Under the pieces are notes generated by a model, which was given only the letters and a program-made list of their open reading frames with translations, searched no databases and was not told where the DNA came from. A DNA stretch of 64,000 nt. Source: Yoonia sp. R2331. Lineage in GTDB: Bacteria > Pseudomonadota > Alphaproteobacteria > Rhodobacterales > Rhodobacteraceae. The first letter of the stretch is position 1. Each line of letters starts with the position of its first letter. Shown here one piece after another: positions 53,361 to 62,900 of the stretch. Both the position numbers and the translations under genes were made by a program. The stretch lies in assembly GCF_041103235.1 (NCBI RefSeq), contig NZ_JBGCUN010000001.1:1054001-1118000 (forward strand), in the 5' to 3' direction.

Positions 53361-54479
53361 ATGGCGCAGGGTTTCAGTCTGAAGGACGATCTGTTCAACG
53401 CAACCACGGTCGCACGATTGGCCCAGGGGTTCGAAGCGGCGGGCGTGTTCAAGGCCGCCCCATTCGAGGCGGCGGTCATGGCGCAAATGCCCCCGCTCGA
53501 GCTGAAGGCGCGCATCAACATGATCGCGGATGTGCTGACAGATTTTCTGCCAGCTGACTTTCCCGCAGCAGCCACCGCAATCCAAAGCGCGCTGCCCCCG
53601 CAGTTGGATCCAACGCTGACGGACGATGACTTTGGTCATTTCATCTTTGCGCCTTTGGGCGTTTATGTTGAAAATCATGGGATTGAGGGCCATCTTTCAA
53701 CTGCGCTGGACCTCTTGGCAGAGTTGACGCAGCGGTTTTCGATGGAGTATTCGATCCGTGCTTTCCTGAACCGGTGGCCGGATCCAACCTTGGCGCGGAT
53801 GCAGGATTGGGTGCGCCACGACAGCTATCATGTGCGCCGGCTGGTCAGCGAAGGCACACGGCCCAAGCTGCCATGGGGGCAAAGCATCGGGATTGGCGCC
53901 GACCAGACGCTGCCGCTTCTGGACACCCTACACGGCGACAGAACGCGTTTTGTCACCCGCTCAGTCGCGAACCACCTCAATGACATCACCAAAAAGCAAC
54001 CAGAGCTTGCCTTGGAACGCTTGGCGCAGTGGGCAAAGTTGGATCACCAGACCCCGAAAGAGCTTGATTGGATGACGCGCCATGCCCTGCGTGGATTGGT
54101 CAAAGCGGGGCATCCCGGTGCAATGGCGCAATTGGGCTATACGCCTGACGTGGCCCTGACCAATGCCGAGGTGACGATGGCTCCAGCCGCGCTGGCAATT
54201 GGCGACGCAGCAGAGGTGTCTGTGACGCTGACCACCAAGACTGATGCGCCATTGATTGTGGATTATGTGATCGATTTTGTGAAAGCCAATGGATCAAGCG
54301 CGCCAAAAGTCTTCAAAATGAAGGTGTTGCAGGCCAAGGCGGGCGAGCCAGTCGTGTTGAAGAAGAAGCATCTTTTCAAGAAAGGTGCCACGACTTTCAC
54401 CCATTATCCGGGCGCGCACCGGGTGCATCTGCAGGTCAATGGACGGCAAGTTGCGGCTGCTGACTTTGCCTTGTCCTGA
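53361..54479 (+). CDS. AlkC-like DNA alkylation repair glycosylase with C-terminal Ig-like domain
   Basis: A 372-residue protein of the AlkC branch of HEAT-repeat DNA glycosylases, which excise 3-methyladenine-type lesions. The helical part (about 1-265) includes EYSIRAFLNRWPDPTLARM, WVRHDSYHVRRLVSEGTRP, LPWG and VANHLNDITK. A beta-rich domain (about 275-372, VTMAPAALAIGDAAEVSVTL to the end) matches the Ig-like domain found in some AlkC proteins. It is coupled to the SDR gene upstream. Together with the AlkD-like gene at 2603 the window holds two such enzymes. Confidence 0.82.
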   Translation: MAQGFSLKDDLFNATTVARLAQGFEAAGVFKAAPFEAAVMAQMPPLELKARINMIADVLTDFLPADFPAAATAIQSALPPQLDPTLTDDDFGHFIFAPLGVYVENHGIEGHLSTALDLLAELTQRFSMEYSIRAFLNRWPDPTLARMQDWVRHDSYHVRRLVSEGTRPKLPWGQSIGIGADQTLPLLDTLHGDRTRFVTRSVANHLNDITKKQPELALERLAQWAKLDHQTPKELDWMTRHALRGLVKAGHPGAMAQLGYTPDVALTNAEVTMAPAALAIGDAAEVSVTLTTKTDAPLIVDYVIDFVKANGSSAPKVFKMKVLQAKAGEPVVLKKKHLFKKGATTFTHYPGAHRVHLQVNGRQVAAADFALS

Positions 54480-54533
54480 TGGGGGATCGTTGTTAGGTGC
54501 TTTCCTGACTGAATTGCTCAAGAGTTTGCGCTG

Positions 54534-55607
54534 ATGAAAACGCCGAGGCTGCAGATCACGCAGTTGACCAAAGCCTTTAACGGGCGGCGGATTGTCGATG
54601 ACATCGACCTGACAGTGATGCCGGGGCAGGTGACTTGTCTGTTGGGACCGTCAGGCTGCGGCAAATCCACGACCCTGCGAATGATTGCCGGGGTCGAAAT
54701 GCAGGACAGCGGCACGATCCACGTCGATGGCGAACTGATCTGCGACACCGTACACCGCATTCCGCCCGAGGCTCGGGGCATAGGCCTGATGTTTCAGGAC
54801 TTTGCCCTGTTCCCGCACCTGACCGTTGCGCAGAACGTCGGCTTTGGCCTGCCCAAATCAGAGAGGGCCGCGCGGATCAAAGACCTGTTGGCCAAGGTCG
54901 GCATGTCACGGCACATTGACCGCTTCCCGCATGAGCTGTCCGGGGGCGAACAACAGCGGGTTGCTCTGGCCCGTGCGCTGGCCCCGAAGCCGGGCATCAT
55001 GTTGATGGACGAACCCTTTTCGGGCCTCGACGACCGGTTGCGCGATGATATCCGCGATGAAACGCTGGACGTGCTGAAAGAAGAAGGCACAGCCGTTTTG
55101 CTGGTGACCCATGAACCGGCAGAGGCGATGCGTATGGCCGATGAAATCGCGTTGATGCGCAATGGACGCATCGTGCAGCGCGGCGCGCCCTATAACATCT
55201 ACAACGCCCCCGTTGATCTGTTGGCTGCGTCTTTCTTTAGCGATATCAACGTGATCCACGGTAAAGTTCAAGGTGCTTTGACGGAAACGCCGTTTGGTCA
55301 ATTTCTGGCTCCGGGCGTGCCTGACGGAACCGAAGTTGATATTTGCATTCGCCCACAGCACCTGAAAATCGACTTTGACCGCGCGGGGCGCGGCCCAAGC
55401 CCGACCCCTGTCGAAGGCACGCCGGCGCGCGGTGTTGTGCTGCGCGCGCGCTATATGGGCAAGGAAAGCCTTGTCGAATTTAAGATGGACTATGACGGCT
55501 CTGTGCTGCGCGCGCTCGTGCCGTCGGTGTTTCTGCCTCAAAGGGGCACGGCCCTGTGGCTGATGATCCGCCGCGACCGCTGTTTCGTTTTTCCGCGCGC
55601 GGCTTAG
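54534..55607 (+). CDS. ABC transporter ATP-binding protein, Fbp/CysA-like
   Basis: A 357-residue ABC ATPase with Walker A GPSGCGKST (38-46), the Q-loop FQDFALFPHL, signature LSGGEQQRVALARAL, Walker B IMLMDEPFSGLD, and His switch VTHEP. A C-terminal OB-type regulatory domain (about 240-357) is typical of ferric-iron (FbpC), sulfate or sugar importers. FbpC-type overall similarity is my best guess. No permease or binding protein is adjacent, so the ATPase is an orphan in this window. The stop overlaps the convergent DUF1289 gene by four bases. Confidence 0.86.
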   Translation: MKTPRLQITQLTKAFNGRRIVDDIDLTVMPGQVTCLLGPSGCGKSTTLRMIAGVEMQDSGTIHVDGELICDTVHRIPPEARGIGLMFQDFALFPHLTVAQNVGFGLPKSERAARIKDLLAKVGMSRHIDRFPHELSGGEQQRVALARALAPKPGIMLMDEPFSGLDDRLRDDIRDETLDVLKEEGTAVLLVTHEPAEAMRMADEIALMRNGRIVQRGAPYNIYNAPVDLLAASFFSDINVIHGKVQGALTETPFGQFLAPGVPDGTEVDICIRPQHLKIDFDRAGRGPSPTPVEGTPARGVVLRARYMGKESLVEFKMDYDGSVLRALVPSVFLPQRGTALWLMIRRDRCFVFPRAA

Positions 55608-55831
55608 GCGAGCCTCGCCGCCCGCCCGCCACGCCTGCGCGTCAGTTTCCCGCGACGCCCTTCCAGCTCTGTCATGACAGACCGGCGTTCTTCTGGCGTC
55701 ATGCGCGACCACGCCCCGATTTCGTCAATCGTTCGCATGCAGCCTGTGCAAAGCCGCGTTTCCGGCTGGATCACGCAGATCTTGATGCAGGGGCTTTCGA
55801 CCTCGGCGCGTTTCCAAATCTCATCGGTCAT
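55604..55831 (-). CDS. DUF1289 family protein
   Basis: A 75-residue protein with the DUF1289 pattern SPCIKICVIQPETRLCTGCM, where four cysteines probably bind a metal, followed by RTIDEIGAWSRMTPEERRSV. The Arg-rich C-terminus (GRRGKLTRRRGGRAARLA) could contact nucleic acid. The start overlaps the ruvX stop (ATGA), so it is the last gene of ccmI-ruvX-DUF1289. Function unknown. Confidence 0.88.
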   Translation of the reverse strand: MTDEIWKRAEVESPCIKICVIQPETRLCTGCMRTIDEIGAWSRMTPEERRSVMTELEGRRGKLTRRRGGRAARLA

Positions 55832-56304
55832 GATGTGGTTCCCAAATGTGCCAGCCGGTCCAGCAACCCTTGCAGGATATAGGCAGCGGCCACGTGGTCG
55901 ATCAACTCTCCGCGACGCTTTCGGGACATATCCGCCTCGAGCATGGCGCGTTCGGCGGCAACGGTGGACAGGCGTTCATCCCAGAACGTGATCGGCAGCG
56001 GCGTCAGTTTGTTCAAATTGCGGGCAAAGGCGCGGGTTGCCTGACAGCGCGGCCCCTCGCTGCCATCCATGTTCATTGGCAAACCAAGGACAAGGCCGGT
56101 GACCTCTCGCTTTTCGCAAAGCGCCAGCAGGGCGGCAGCATCGACGCCAAATTTCTTGCGCTTGATTGTCTCAACCGGCGTGGCGACGCCGCGCATCCGG
56201 TCCGACACCGCCACGCCCAGCGTGACGGTCCCAAGGTCCAGACCCGCCACCGGGCCAAAAGCGGGCAGGGCGGCTGCAAAGGCAGCGGGGTCATCCATGA
56301 TCAT
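55828..56304 (-). CDS. ruvX: RuvX/YqgF Holliday-junction resolvase-like protein
   Basis: A 158-residue RNase H-fold protein of the YqgF family, implicated in pre-16S rRNA processing and proposed as a Holliday-junction resolvase. Landmarks are AGLDLGTVTLGVAVSD near residue 20, LVLGLPMNMDGSEG, and FWDERLSTVAAERAM with the catalytic acidic pair, plus DHVAAAYILQ. The start at 56304 overlaps the ccmI stop (ATGA); another ATG lies two codons downstream. Confidence 0.9.
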   Translation of the reverse strand: MIMDDPAAFAAALPAFGPVAGLDLGTVTLGVAVSDRMRGVATPVETIKRKKFGVDAAALLALCEKREVTGLVLGLPMNMDGSEGPRCQATRAFARNLNKLTPLPITFWDERLSTVAAERAMLEADMSRKRRGELIDHVAAAYILQGLLDRLAHLGTTS

Positions 56305-57494
56305 TCGGTCAGTCCTGCATTCCTGGCCGCCTCTGCCAGCATGGCAATTGCGGCATCGTCGGCGGCAAAAACCTGACGCGCTTCGGCCCAAATCCGCCCA
56401 GCCTGTTCGGCGTCGCCCAAAACGCCGTGCGCAGTGATCAGACGCGCCCAGTCGGCCGCGGTCCCGCCCTCTGTCGCCAAGCGGTCAGACAGCCCGGCGA
56501 CCATATTGCCGATCATCGCAGCCCGATCCTCTGGCGCCAAATTCTCGGCATTTGCGATATCAGCCGCAGATGGGCCGCGCATTGCCGGTGCGGTGTAGTC
56601 GATCCCGGCGCGCGCTGCCGCACCTTCGATCTGCAATCGGGCAAGCGAGACGTGGTAGCCGTCCGGTTCATCCTCGACCAGCGGACGCCACAGGCGAAAC
56701 GCAATATCGCCCCGGTCGGTCTGATCGTAAAGCGCGCCAAGATGATAGCGTGCGGCGACATTCTGCGGGTTCCGGTCTAGCAATTGACGGATCAATCCTT
56801 CGGCTTGCGGCGACACAAAGCCATCGGTGGCCAGCGTCATCAGGTCAAGCTGCCGCCGCAGGTCCTCGTCGCTAGCGGCATCCCCTTTCAGCGTCACAAC
56901 CCGCTCTTGTGCCTTGGCCGCAGCACTGTAATTGCGCAGCTCTGCCTCGTGATAGGCCAGCAGCTCCCACCCTTGCAGATCGTCGGGCCGCGTTGCCATC
57001 GCGTCGCGCAAGGCGTCTACGCTGTCGAGGTAGGTGGCGGGCGCGTCGACCGGCGGTGGCGTTGGCGCGGCTGCCTCCAATGCGGCCTGATCCGGGCGGT
57101 TGGCGCGCATCGCGTCAGAGGCCGCAAGCCGTTGCGCCAGCGGCTGATCGGGCACCGCTGGTGAACCCAACTGCCAATAGGTCAGCGCAGAAACCGCCAT
57201 GACCACGATCGCTGTCAAAACCGCCGTCACCGGGCTGCTGCGCAAAACACCGGCTACGCGCGGTGCTGCGTTGGCGGCCAGCAAGCGGCGCGCCACTTCG
57301 GTGCGGGCGCGCTCTGCCTCTGTCGGGTCCAGCACATCGCGGGCCAGATCACGCTCAATCTCGGCCAGTTGCGCGGTGTAGATCGCCACATCCGACCCGG
57401 CCCCTTCCGGTGCTGCCGCGTCGCGCAGCAAGGGTTTGACCAACGTCGCAAGAACGACAGCGGCAAGAACACCGGCGATGATCCAAAACAACAT
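56301..57494 (-). CDS. ccmI: c-type cytochrome biogenesis protein CcmI
   Basis: CcmI holds apocytochrome c for heme ligation. The 397-residue protein has two N-terminal transmembrane helices (about 2-20 and 92-110) around a loop with leucine-zipper-like helices (YTAQLAEIERDLARDVL). A periplasmic TPR-like domain (WELLAYHEAELRNYSAAA; NPQNVAARYHLGALY) follows. The other ccm genes are not in the window. It leads a coupled operon with ruvX. The 193-base gap upstream is shared with the divergent soxB. Confidence 0.9.
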   Translation of the reverse strand: MLFWIIAGVLAAVVLATLVKPLLRDAAAPEGAGSDVAIYTAQLAEIERDLARDVLDPTEAERARTEVARRLLAANAAPRVAGVLRSSPVTAVLTAIVVMAVSALTYWQLGSPAVPDQPLAQRLAASDAMRANRPDQAALEAAAPTPPPVDAPATYLDSVDALRDAMATRPDDLQGWELLAYHEAELRNYSAAAKAQERVVTLKGDAASDEDLRRQLDLMTLATDGFVSPQAEGLIRQLLDRNPQNVAARYHLGALYDQTDRGDIAFRLWRPLVEDEPDGYHVSLARLQIEGAAARAGIDYTAPAMRGPSAADIANAENLAPEDRAAMIGNMVAGLSDRLATEGGTAADWARLITAHGVLGDAEQAGRIWAEARQVFAADDAAIAMLAEAARNAGLTE

Positions 57495-57511
57495 GGCTTC
57501 CCCTACGATTG

Positions 57512-57530
57512 AGCCCCTTACTTAGGGGCT
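57512..57530. other. 7-bp hairpin in the ccmI/soxB divergent gap
   Basis: AGCCCCT (57512-57518) and AGGGGCT (57524-57530) flank a five-base loop, 17 bases before the ccmI start. With no gene reading into it, a terminator role is unlikely. It would be part of the ccmI leader, or an operator. Confidence 0.35.
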
Positions 57531-57687
57531 TCATCGCGGCGTGGAAAGCGCTTGGCCCTTGCAAATTGCCTGTGACGAGACACCATGTCGCAAATCCACT
57601 GCTGCTTGCCGCTGGCAGTATCCTTCGCAACGCAAAGACAGGCCAGTAAGTCGCTAACGTCCGGTCTGTCCACCAGAGGAATCGCAC

Positions 57688-58932
57688 ATGAAGCGCTATT
57701 CGGCCTTTGCCATTGCCCGCGAGGCGTTTCGCCAGCACACCGGCTGGGAACGCGCATGGCGTTCGCCAGAGCCCAAGAAAAAATACGATGTGATCATTGT
57801 GGGCGCAGGTGGGCACGGACTGGCGACGGCGTATTACCTTGGCAAGAATTTTGGCATCACCAATGTCGCCGTGATCGAAAAGGGCTGGTTGGGCGGTGGC
57901 AACACCGGGCGAAATACGACGATCATCCGTTCCAACTATCTGCAAGACCCCTCTGCTGCGATCTACGAAAAAGCCCGCAGCTTATATGAAACGATGAGCC
58001 AGGATCTGAACTATAACGTCATGTTCAGCCCCCGCGGCGTGCTGATGCTGGCCCAGACCGAACACGAGGTGCGCGGCTACAAGCGCACAGCACATGCCAA
58101 CAGCCTGCAAGGGGTCACGACAGAGTGGATCGACCCCAAACGGGTCAAGGAAATCTGCCCGATCATGAACATCGACGGACCGCGCTATCCGGTTCTGGGC
58201 GGTCTGTGGCAGGCCCGTGGCGGCACGGCACGCCATGATGCGGTGGCCTGGGGCTATGCCCGGGCCTGTTCCGACATGGGCATGGACATCATCCAGAAAT
58301 GCGAAGTCACCGGCGTGATGACATCTGGTGGGAAAGTCACCGGCGTGAACACCACCAAAGGTGACATCGCCTGCGACAAACTGGGCATGGTTGTGGCCGG
58401 TCACGCCTCTGTGCTGGCCGCAAAGGCCGGGTTCCAACTGCCCATCGAATCGGTGCCATTGCAGGCGCTGGTGTCAGAGCCGATCAAGCCTTGCATGGAC
58501 ATTGTGGTGATGGCCAACACCGTGCATGGCTACATGTCGCAGTCCGACAAAGGAGAAATGGTGATCGGCGGCGGTACAGACGGGCACAACGCCTATACCC
58601 AGCGCGGCAGCTTTCATCACATCGAAGAAACCGTACGCGCATTGGTCGAGACTTTTCCGATGATCGCCAACCTCAAGATGCTGCGCCAGTGGGGCGGGAT
58701 CGTTGACGTGACCGGCGATCGTTCTCCCATTCTGTCCAAGACACCTGTTGAGGGCATCTTTGTGAACTGCGGCTGGGGCACCGGTGGGTTCAAGGCCATT
58801 CCGGGGTCTGGCTGGGCGATGGCAGAGCTGATGGCAAAGGGCCAATCGCCGCTGACCGAAGAATTCAACATGTTCCGGTTTCGCGAAGGCAAGTTTATCG
58901 ACGAAAGCGTGGCCGCCGGGGTGGCGCACTAA
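57688..58932 (+). CDS. soxB: sarcosine oxidase beta subunit
   Basis: SoxB is the flavin subunit of heterotetrameric sarcosine oxidase, which oxidises sarcosine to glycine, passing the methyl group to tetrahydrofolate and making H2O2. The 414-residue protein has the FAD fold VIIVGAGGHGLATAYYLG (about 32-49), the segment NTGRNTTIIRSNYL, and the RGGTARHDAVAWGYARA region holding the His that binds FMN covalently. C-terminal NCGWGTGGFKAIPGSG closes the site. AGAGGA precedes the ATG. It leads soxBDAG, but two small genes separate it from soxD. Confidence 0.96.
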   Translation: MKRYSAFAIAREAFRQHTGWERAWRSPEPKKKYDVIIVGAGGHGLATAYYLGKNFGITNVAVIEKGWLGGGNTGRNTTIIRSNYLQDPSAAIYEKARSLYETMSQDLNYNVMFSPRGVLMLAQTEHEVRGYKRTAHANSLQGVTTEWIDPKRVKEICPIMNIDGPRYPVLGGLWQARGGTARHDAVAWGYARACSDMGMDIIQKCEVTGVMTSGGKVTGVNTTKGDIACDKLGMVVAGHASVLAAKAGFQLPIESVPLQALVSEPIKPCMDIVVMANTVHGYMSQSDKGEMVIGGGTDGHNAYTQRGSFHHIEETVRALVETFPMIANLKMLRQWGGIVDVTGDRSPILSKTPVEGIFVNCGWGTGGFKAIPGSGWAMAELMAKGQSPLTEEFNMFRFREGKFIDESVAAGVAH

Positions 58933-59126
58933 TGCGGATCGCGATGTCCCATCGTGCGGTCGCTGATCTCGCTGTCGATACGGGTCAACTCCCGGTCGGC
59001 GTGGCTGTTGCCCTGACCGGTACGGTCCAGGTCTGCGCGAAATGCGCGGCCGCGCTTGCGTTCGATCAACATGACGACAACAGCGGCAAGGACCATGCCG
59101 CCGATGATCAGATATACGATCTCCAT
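58929..59126 (-). CDS. small single-helix membrane protein antisense within the sox operon
   Basis: A 65-residue protein on the minus strand between soxB and soxD. It has one N-terminal transmembrane helix (about 3-21, IVYLIIGGMVLAAVVVML) and a charged cytosolic tail (ERKRGRAFRADLDRTGQG and on). AAGG lies just upstream of the ATG at 59126. Its 3' end overlaps the soxB stop by four bases from the opposite strand. The helix-plus-charged-tail layout looks like a real small protein, but its isolated opposite orientation keeps the call moderate. Confidence 0.55.
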   Translation of the reverse strand: MEIVYLIIGGMVLAAVVVMLIERKRGRAFRADLDRTGQGNSHADRELTRIDSEISDRTMGHRDPH

Positions 59127-59202
59127 GACCTTGATATGGGGCATGCGGCGGCGAATTGCCACTCTGACAAGGCCATTCCGGCCAAGCACAGCCCAAAACG
59201 TC

Positions 59203-59231
59203 CGGGGATTCTTGCCGATCTGGAATCCCCG
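59203..59231. other. 9-bp perfect inverted repeat upstream of the 59276 gene
   Basis: CGGGGATTC (59203-59211) and GAATCCCCG (59223-59231) flank 11 bases. The element lies in the gap between two divergent small genes (starts 59126 and 59276). It could be an operator for both or a leader hairpin for the plus-strand gene. Confidence 0.45.
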
Positions 59232-59275
59232 TCGGCCTCCCCCATGATGGTGTCACCTGAAAAGGAGGCATACTC

Positions 59276-59479
59276 ATGGTTGACTACACAACTGGAAAGA
59301 CAGGCGGCAGCGGCATCGGATTGTACCTTGCCGCAGGCGTGGTTGTTCTTGTGTTGCTTTACGCCCTCTTCGCGGGCGGCGGCAGTACAACGACACTTGA
59401 CCCCGCAACACTGTCTGAAGACCCCGGTGCGGCCATCGCGGTTGAACCCGACGCCGCGGCACCTGCCGTTACCGAATAA
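59276..59479 (+). CDS. small single-helix membrane protein in the sox operon
   Basis: A 67-residue protein with a short polar N-terminus (MVDYTTGKTGGSG), one transmembrane helix (about 14-33, IGLYLAAGVVVLVLLYALFA), and an acidic, Pro/Ala-rich tail (about 34-67). The ribosome-binding site AAGGAGG with a seven-base spacer is among the strongest in the window, which supports real and possibly high expression. A long hairpin follows 15 bases after the stop. Unknown family; position between soxB and soxD. Confidence 0.72.
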   Translation: MVDYTTGKTGGSGIGLYLAAGVVVLVLLYALFAGGGSTTTLDPATLSEDPGAAIAVEPDAAAPAVTE

Positions 59480-59494
59480 CCCCCACCACCACTC

Positions 59495-59538
59495 ACACAC
59501 CTTAGGCGGGCGCAGAGATGCGTCCGCCTTTGGTGTGT
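59495..59538 (+). terminator. long hairpin terminator between the small gene and soxD
   Basis: ACACACC pairs with GGTGTGT (59495-59501 with 59532-59538). After a two-base internal loop, AGGCGGGCGC pairs with GCGTCCGCCT (59504-59513 with 59520-59529, one G-U). This gives 17 base pairs around a six-base loop. The T-run inside (59529-59531) suits termination of the shorter stem, while the outer arms may stabilise the upstream RNA end. Confidence 0.6.
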
Positions 59539-59584
59539 CCGCATGGCGTGGCGTGGGGATGCCCATCGAAGTTGAGGTGACCCC

Positions 59585-59914
59585 ATGCTGATCCTGCATT
59601 GTCCCAATTGCGGTCGCGATGTCGACGAAACCGATCTGCACAGCGGCGGAGAAGCGCATTTGACCCGGTTTGGCCCCGGATCAACCGATCAGGAGTTCGA
59701 GGATTACCTGTTCATGCGCGAAAATCCCAAAGGTGTGCATTTTGAACGCTGGCATCACACCTATGGCTGCGGCAAGTGGTTTCACGCCGCGCGCTGCACC
59801 AACACGCTTGAGGTGTTTGGCACCTATTCCGCGCAGACGCCGGAACCCCCCAAAGAGATCATGGAGCGCATCGCAGAACGCAGACCCGATTGGACCAAGG
59901 GGGCAAAATCATGA
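59585..59914 (+). CDS. soxD: sarcosine oxidase delta subunit
   Basis: SoxD, 109 residues, is the small zinc-binding subunit of sarcosine oxidase. It has the zinc knuckle LHCPNCGRD (residues 4-12) with further ligands in HHTYGCGKWFHAARCT. GAGG lies a few bases before the ATG. The stop overlaps the soxA start (ATGA). Its distance from soxB (650 bases) is unusual, because these genes are generally adjacent. Confidence 0.96.
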   Translation: MLILHCPNCGRDVDETDLHSGGEAHLTRFGPGSTDQEFEDYLFMRENPKGVHFERWHHTYGCGKWFHAARCTNTLEVFGTYSAQTPEPPKEIMERIAERRPDWTKGAKS

Positions 59915-62900
59915 GCACGCGCTTGGCCCGCGAAGGGCGTTTTGTCAACAAAAGCAAGCCTGTAGCCTTTACCTTTAACGGCAAGAACCTGCGAGGCCTC
60001 GAAGGCGACACGCTCGCCTCGGCCTTGTTGGCAAATGATCAGATGCTCATAGGGCGGTCGTTCAAGTATCACCGCCCGCGCGGCGTGATCGCGTCCGGCG
60101 CAGAGGAACCCAACGGGCTGGTCAATCTGGGCAAAGGCGACAGCTTTGAACCGAACGCCCGAGTGACTACGACCGAGGTCTTTGACGGTCTGCATGCCAC
60201 CAGCCAGAACCACTGGCCCAGCCTCGAATTTGACGTGGGCGCCATCAACTCCCACCTGTCACGGTTCCTGCCTGCGGGATTCTACTACAAGATGTTCATG
60301 TTTCCGCGTCCGTTCTGGAAACATATCTATGAACCCTTCATCCGCAAATCCGCCGGTCTGGGCAAAGCGCCCAAGACGCGGGACGACAACACTTATGAAC
60401 ACTTTCACATCCATGCGGATGTGCTGGTCATCGGCGGCGGCATTGCCGGTCTGGCCGCGGCCTTGGCCGCGGGTCAATCCGGCGCGCGGGTCGTGCTGAT
60501 GGAACAGACCGCCCATTGGGGCGGGAGGGCGCCTGTGGATGGCGCGGTGATCGACGGGATGCCTGCGCAAGAGTGGGTCGATGAGACCGTCGCTGCGCTT
60601 TCGCAGATGGACAACGTCACCCTGCGCACCCGCTGCATGGGGGCAGGTGTCTACGACCACGGCTATGTGCTGGGCTATGAACGCCTGACAGACCATGCGC
60701 CGCGACCTGGCGCGGTCAAGCATCGCCTGTGGCGCGTCCGCGCACAGCAAGTGGTGACGGCAACCGGCGCGATTGAGCGGCCATTATCATTTGCAGCCAA
60801 TGACTTGCCAGGTGTTGTTCTTGCAAGTGCTGCGCGCGACTACGTGGTGAACTTTGGTGTTTCGCTGGGCGACCGCACCGTGATCGTGACCAACAACGAT
60901 GACGCCTATCGCACCGCGATCACGCTCAAAGAAGCGGGGCTGGACGTGCCTGCCATCATCGACGCGCGCCCTGCGGTCACAGGCGATCTGCCCGAACAAG
61001 CCCGCGCACTCGGCATCCGGGTTGAGACGGGCAAAGGCATCGCCAAGGTCAAGGGTGGCAAGCGCGTCACAGGTGTCGCGATCTGCGCGCAGGCGGGTGA
61101 GGGCGCGATTCTGGAAGAGATCGCTTGCGATTGCGTGGCGATGTCGGGCGGCTGGTCACCCGTGGTGCACCTCTGGTCCCACTGCGGTGGCAAACTGTCG
61201 TGGGACGCCGATCAGGCCATGTTCCGCCCCGATGCCGCGCGCGCGCCAACGGGTGCAAACGGGCAAGCCTTCGTGACAGTCGCAGGCGTAGCGAACGGTC
61301 ATCTCTTCACGGCTGAAGGTGTCGCTGACGGGTTCTGCGCGGGACGTGCTGCAGCCAATGCGGCCGGACACAGCAAAAAACCCGGACAAGCGCCAATGGG
61401 CGAAGATGCGGCCGAAGGCGCGCTGTCGCCCGTCTGGCTGATGCCACAGGGCGCATCCTATGCGCTGCGGTCCAAGGCCTGGCTGGATTTCCAGAACGAC
61501 GTCAAAGTCTCTGACGTGCAACTGGCCGCCAAAGAAGGCTTTGAAAGTGTCGAACACGCCAAGCGCTACACGACGCTGGGTATGGCAACGGATCAGGGAA
61601 AGATCAGCAACATCAACGGCCTGGCGATCTTGGCAGATCAACTCGGTGCGGATATTCCGGACGTTGGGACAACTACGTTCCGCCCGCCTTACACGCCGAT
61701 CTCAATGGCCGCGATCGCCGGTCCCGCGCAGCGCGACCTGTTCCAGCCGGTGCGCAAAACGCCGATGTCGGACTGGCACACCGCAAACGGCGCGTTCTAT
61801 GAACCGGTCGGCCAATGGCGCAGGCCCTACGCCTATCTGCGTGGGTCCGAAACGGTGCACGACGCGGTCAACCGCGAGGTGGTGAACGCCCGCACCAACA
61901 CCGGGCTTCTGGACGCTTCTACCCTTGGCAAGCTGGTGGTCAGCGGGCCGGACGCGGGCAAGTTTCTGGACATGATGTACACCAACATGATGTCCACGCT
62001 GCCCATCGGCAAATGCCGCTATGGCTTGATGTGTACCGAAAACGGCTTCCTCAGTGATGACGGCGTCGTGGCCCGGATAAATGACGACACGTGGCTGTGC
62101 CACACCACCACCGGCGGGGCAGAGCGGATCCATGGTTGGATGGAAGACTGGCTGCAATGCGAATGGTGGGACTGGCAGGTCTATGTCGCCAATGTGACCG
62201 AACAACTGGCGCAGGTCGCCGTGGTTGGCCCCAATGCCCGCAAGCTGTTGGAAAAGCTGGGCGGCATGGATGTCAGCAAGGACATGCTGCCGTTTATGCA
62301 CTGGGCCGACGGCACCCTTGGCGGGTTTGACGCGCGGGTCTACCGGATCAGTTTCTCGGGTGAGCTGTCCTATGAAATTGCTGTGCCGGCCAGTCAGGGC
62401 CGCGCCTTCTGGGACGCGCTGCTGGAGGCGGGCGAGGAATTCGGGATCATGCCCTACGGCACCGAGGCGCTGCATATCATGCGCGCCGAAAAAGGCTTTA
62501 TCATGATCGGGGACGAAACCGATGGTACGATTATCCCGCAGGATCTGAACCTCAACTGGGCGCTGTCCAAAAAGAAAGAGGATTATCTGGGCAAACGCGC
62601 ACATGCGCGCAGCCACATGGCAGATCCGAACCGTTGGAAGCTGGTGGGCCTTGAGACGCTGGATGGCTCGGTTCTGCCTGACGGGGCGTATGCCATTGCC
62701 AACGGTGTCAACGCCAATGGTCAGGGCAACACCCAAGGACGGGTGACTTCGACCTATTTTTCACCGACCCTGAAAAAGGGCATCGCGATGGGGCTCGTTC
62801 TCAATGGCCCTGACCGGATGGGCGAGGTGATCTCTTTCACCAATATCGGGGGCGAACCGATCAAGGCGAAAATCGTAGATCAGGTTTTCTATGATCCTGA

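Noticed and set aside
57495-57687. Possible riboswitch in front of soxB
   Set aside because: A glycine- or folate-type switch would make sense for sarcosine oxidase, but I could not identify the conserved core of any known class. Only a 7-bp hairpin near ccmI is clear.
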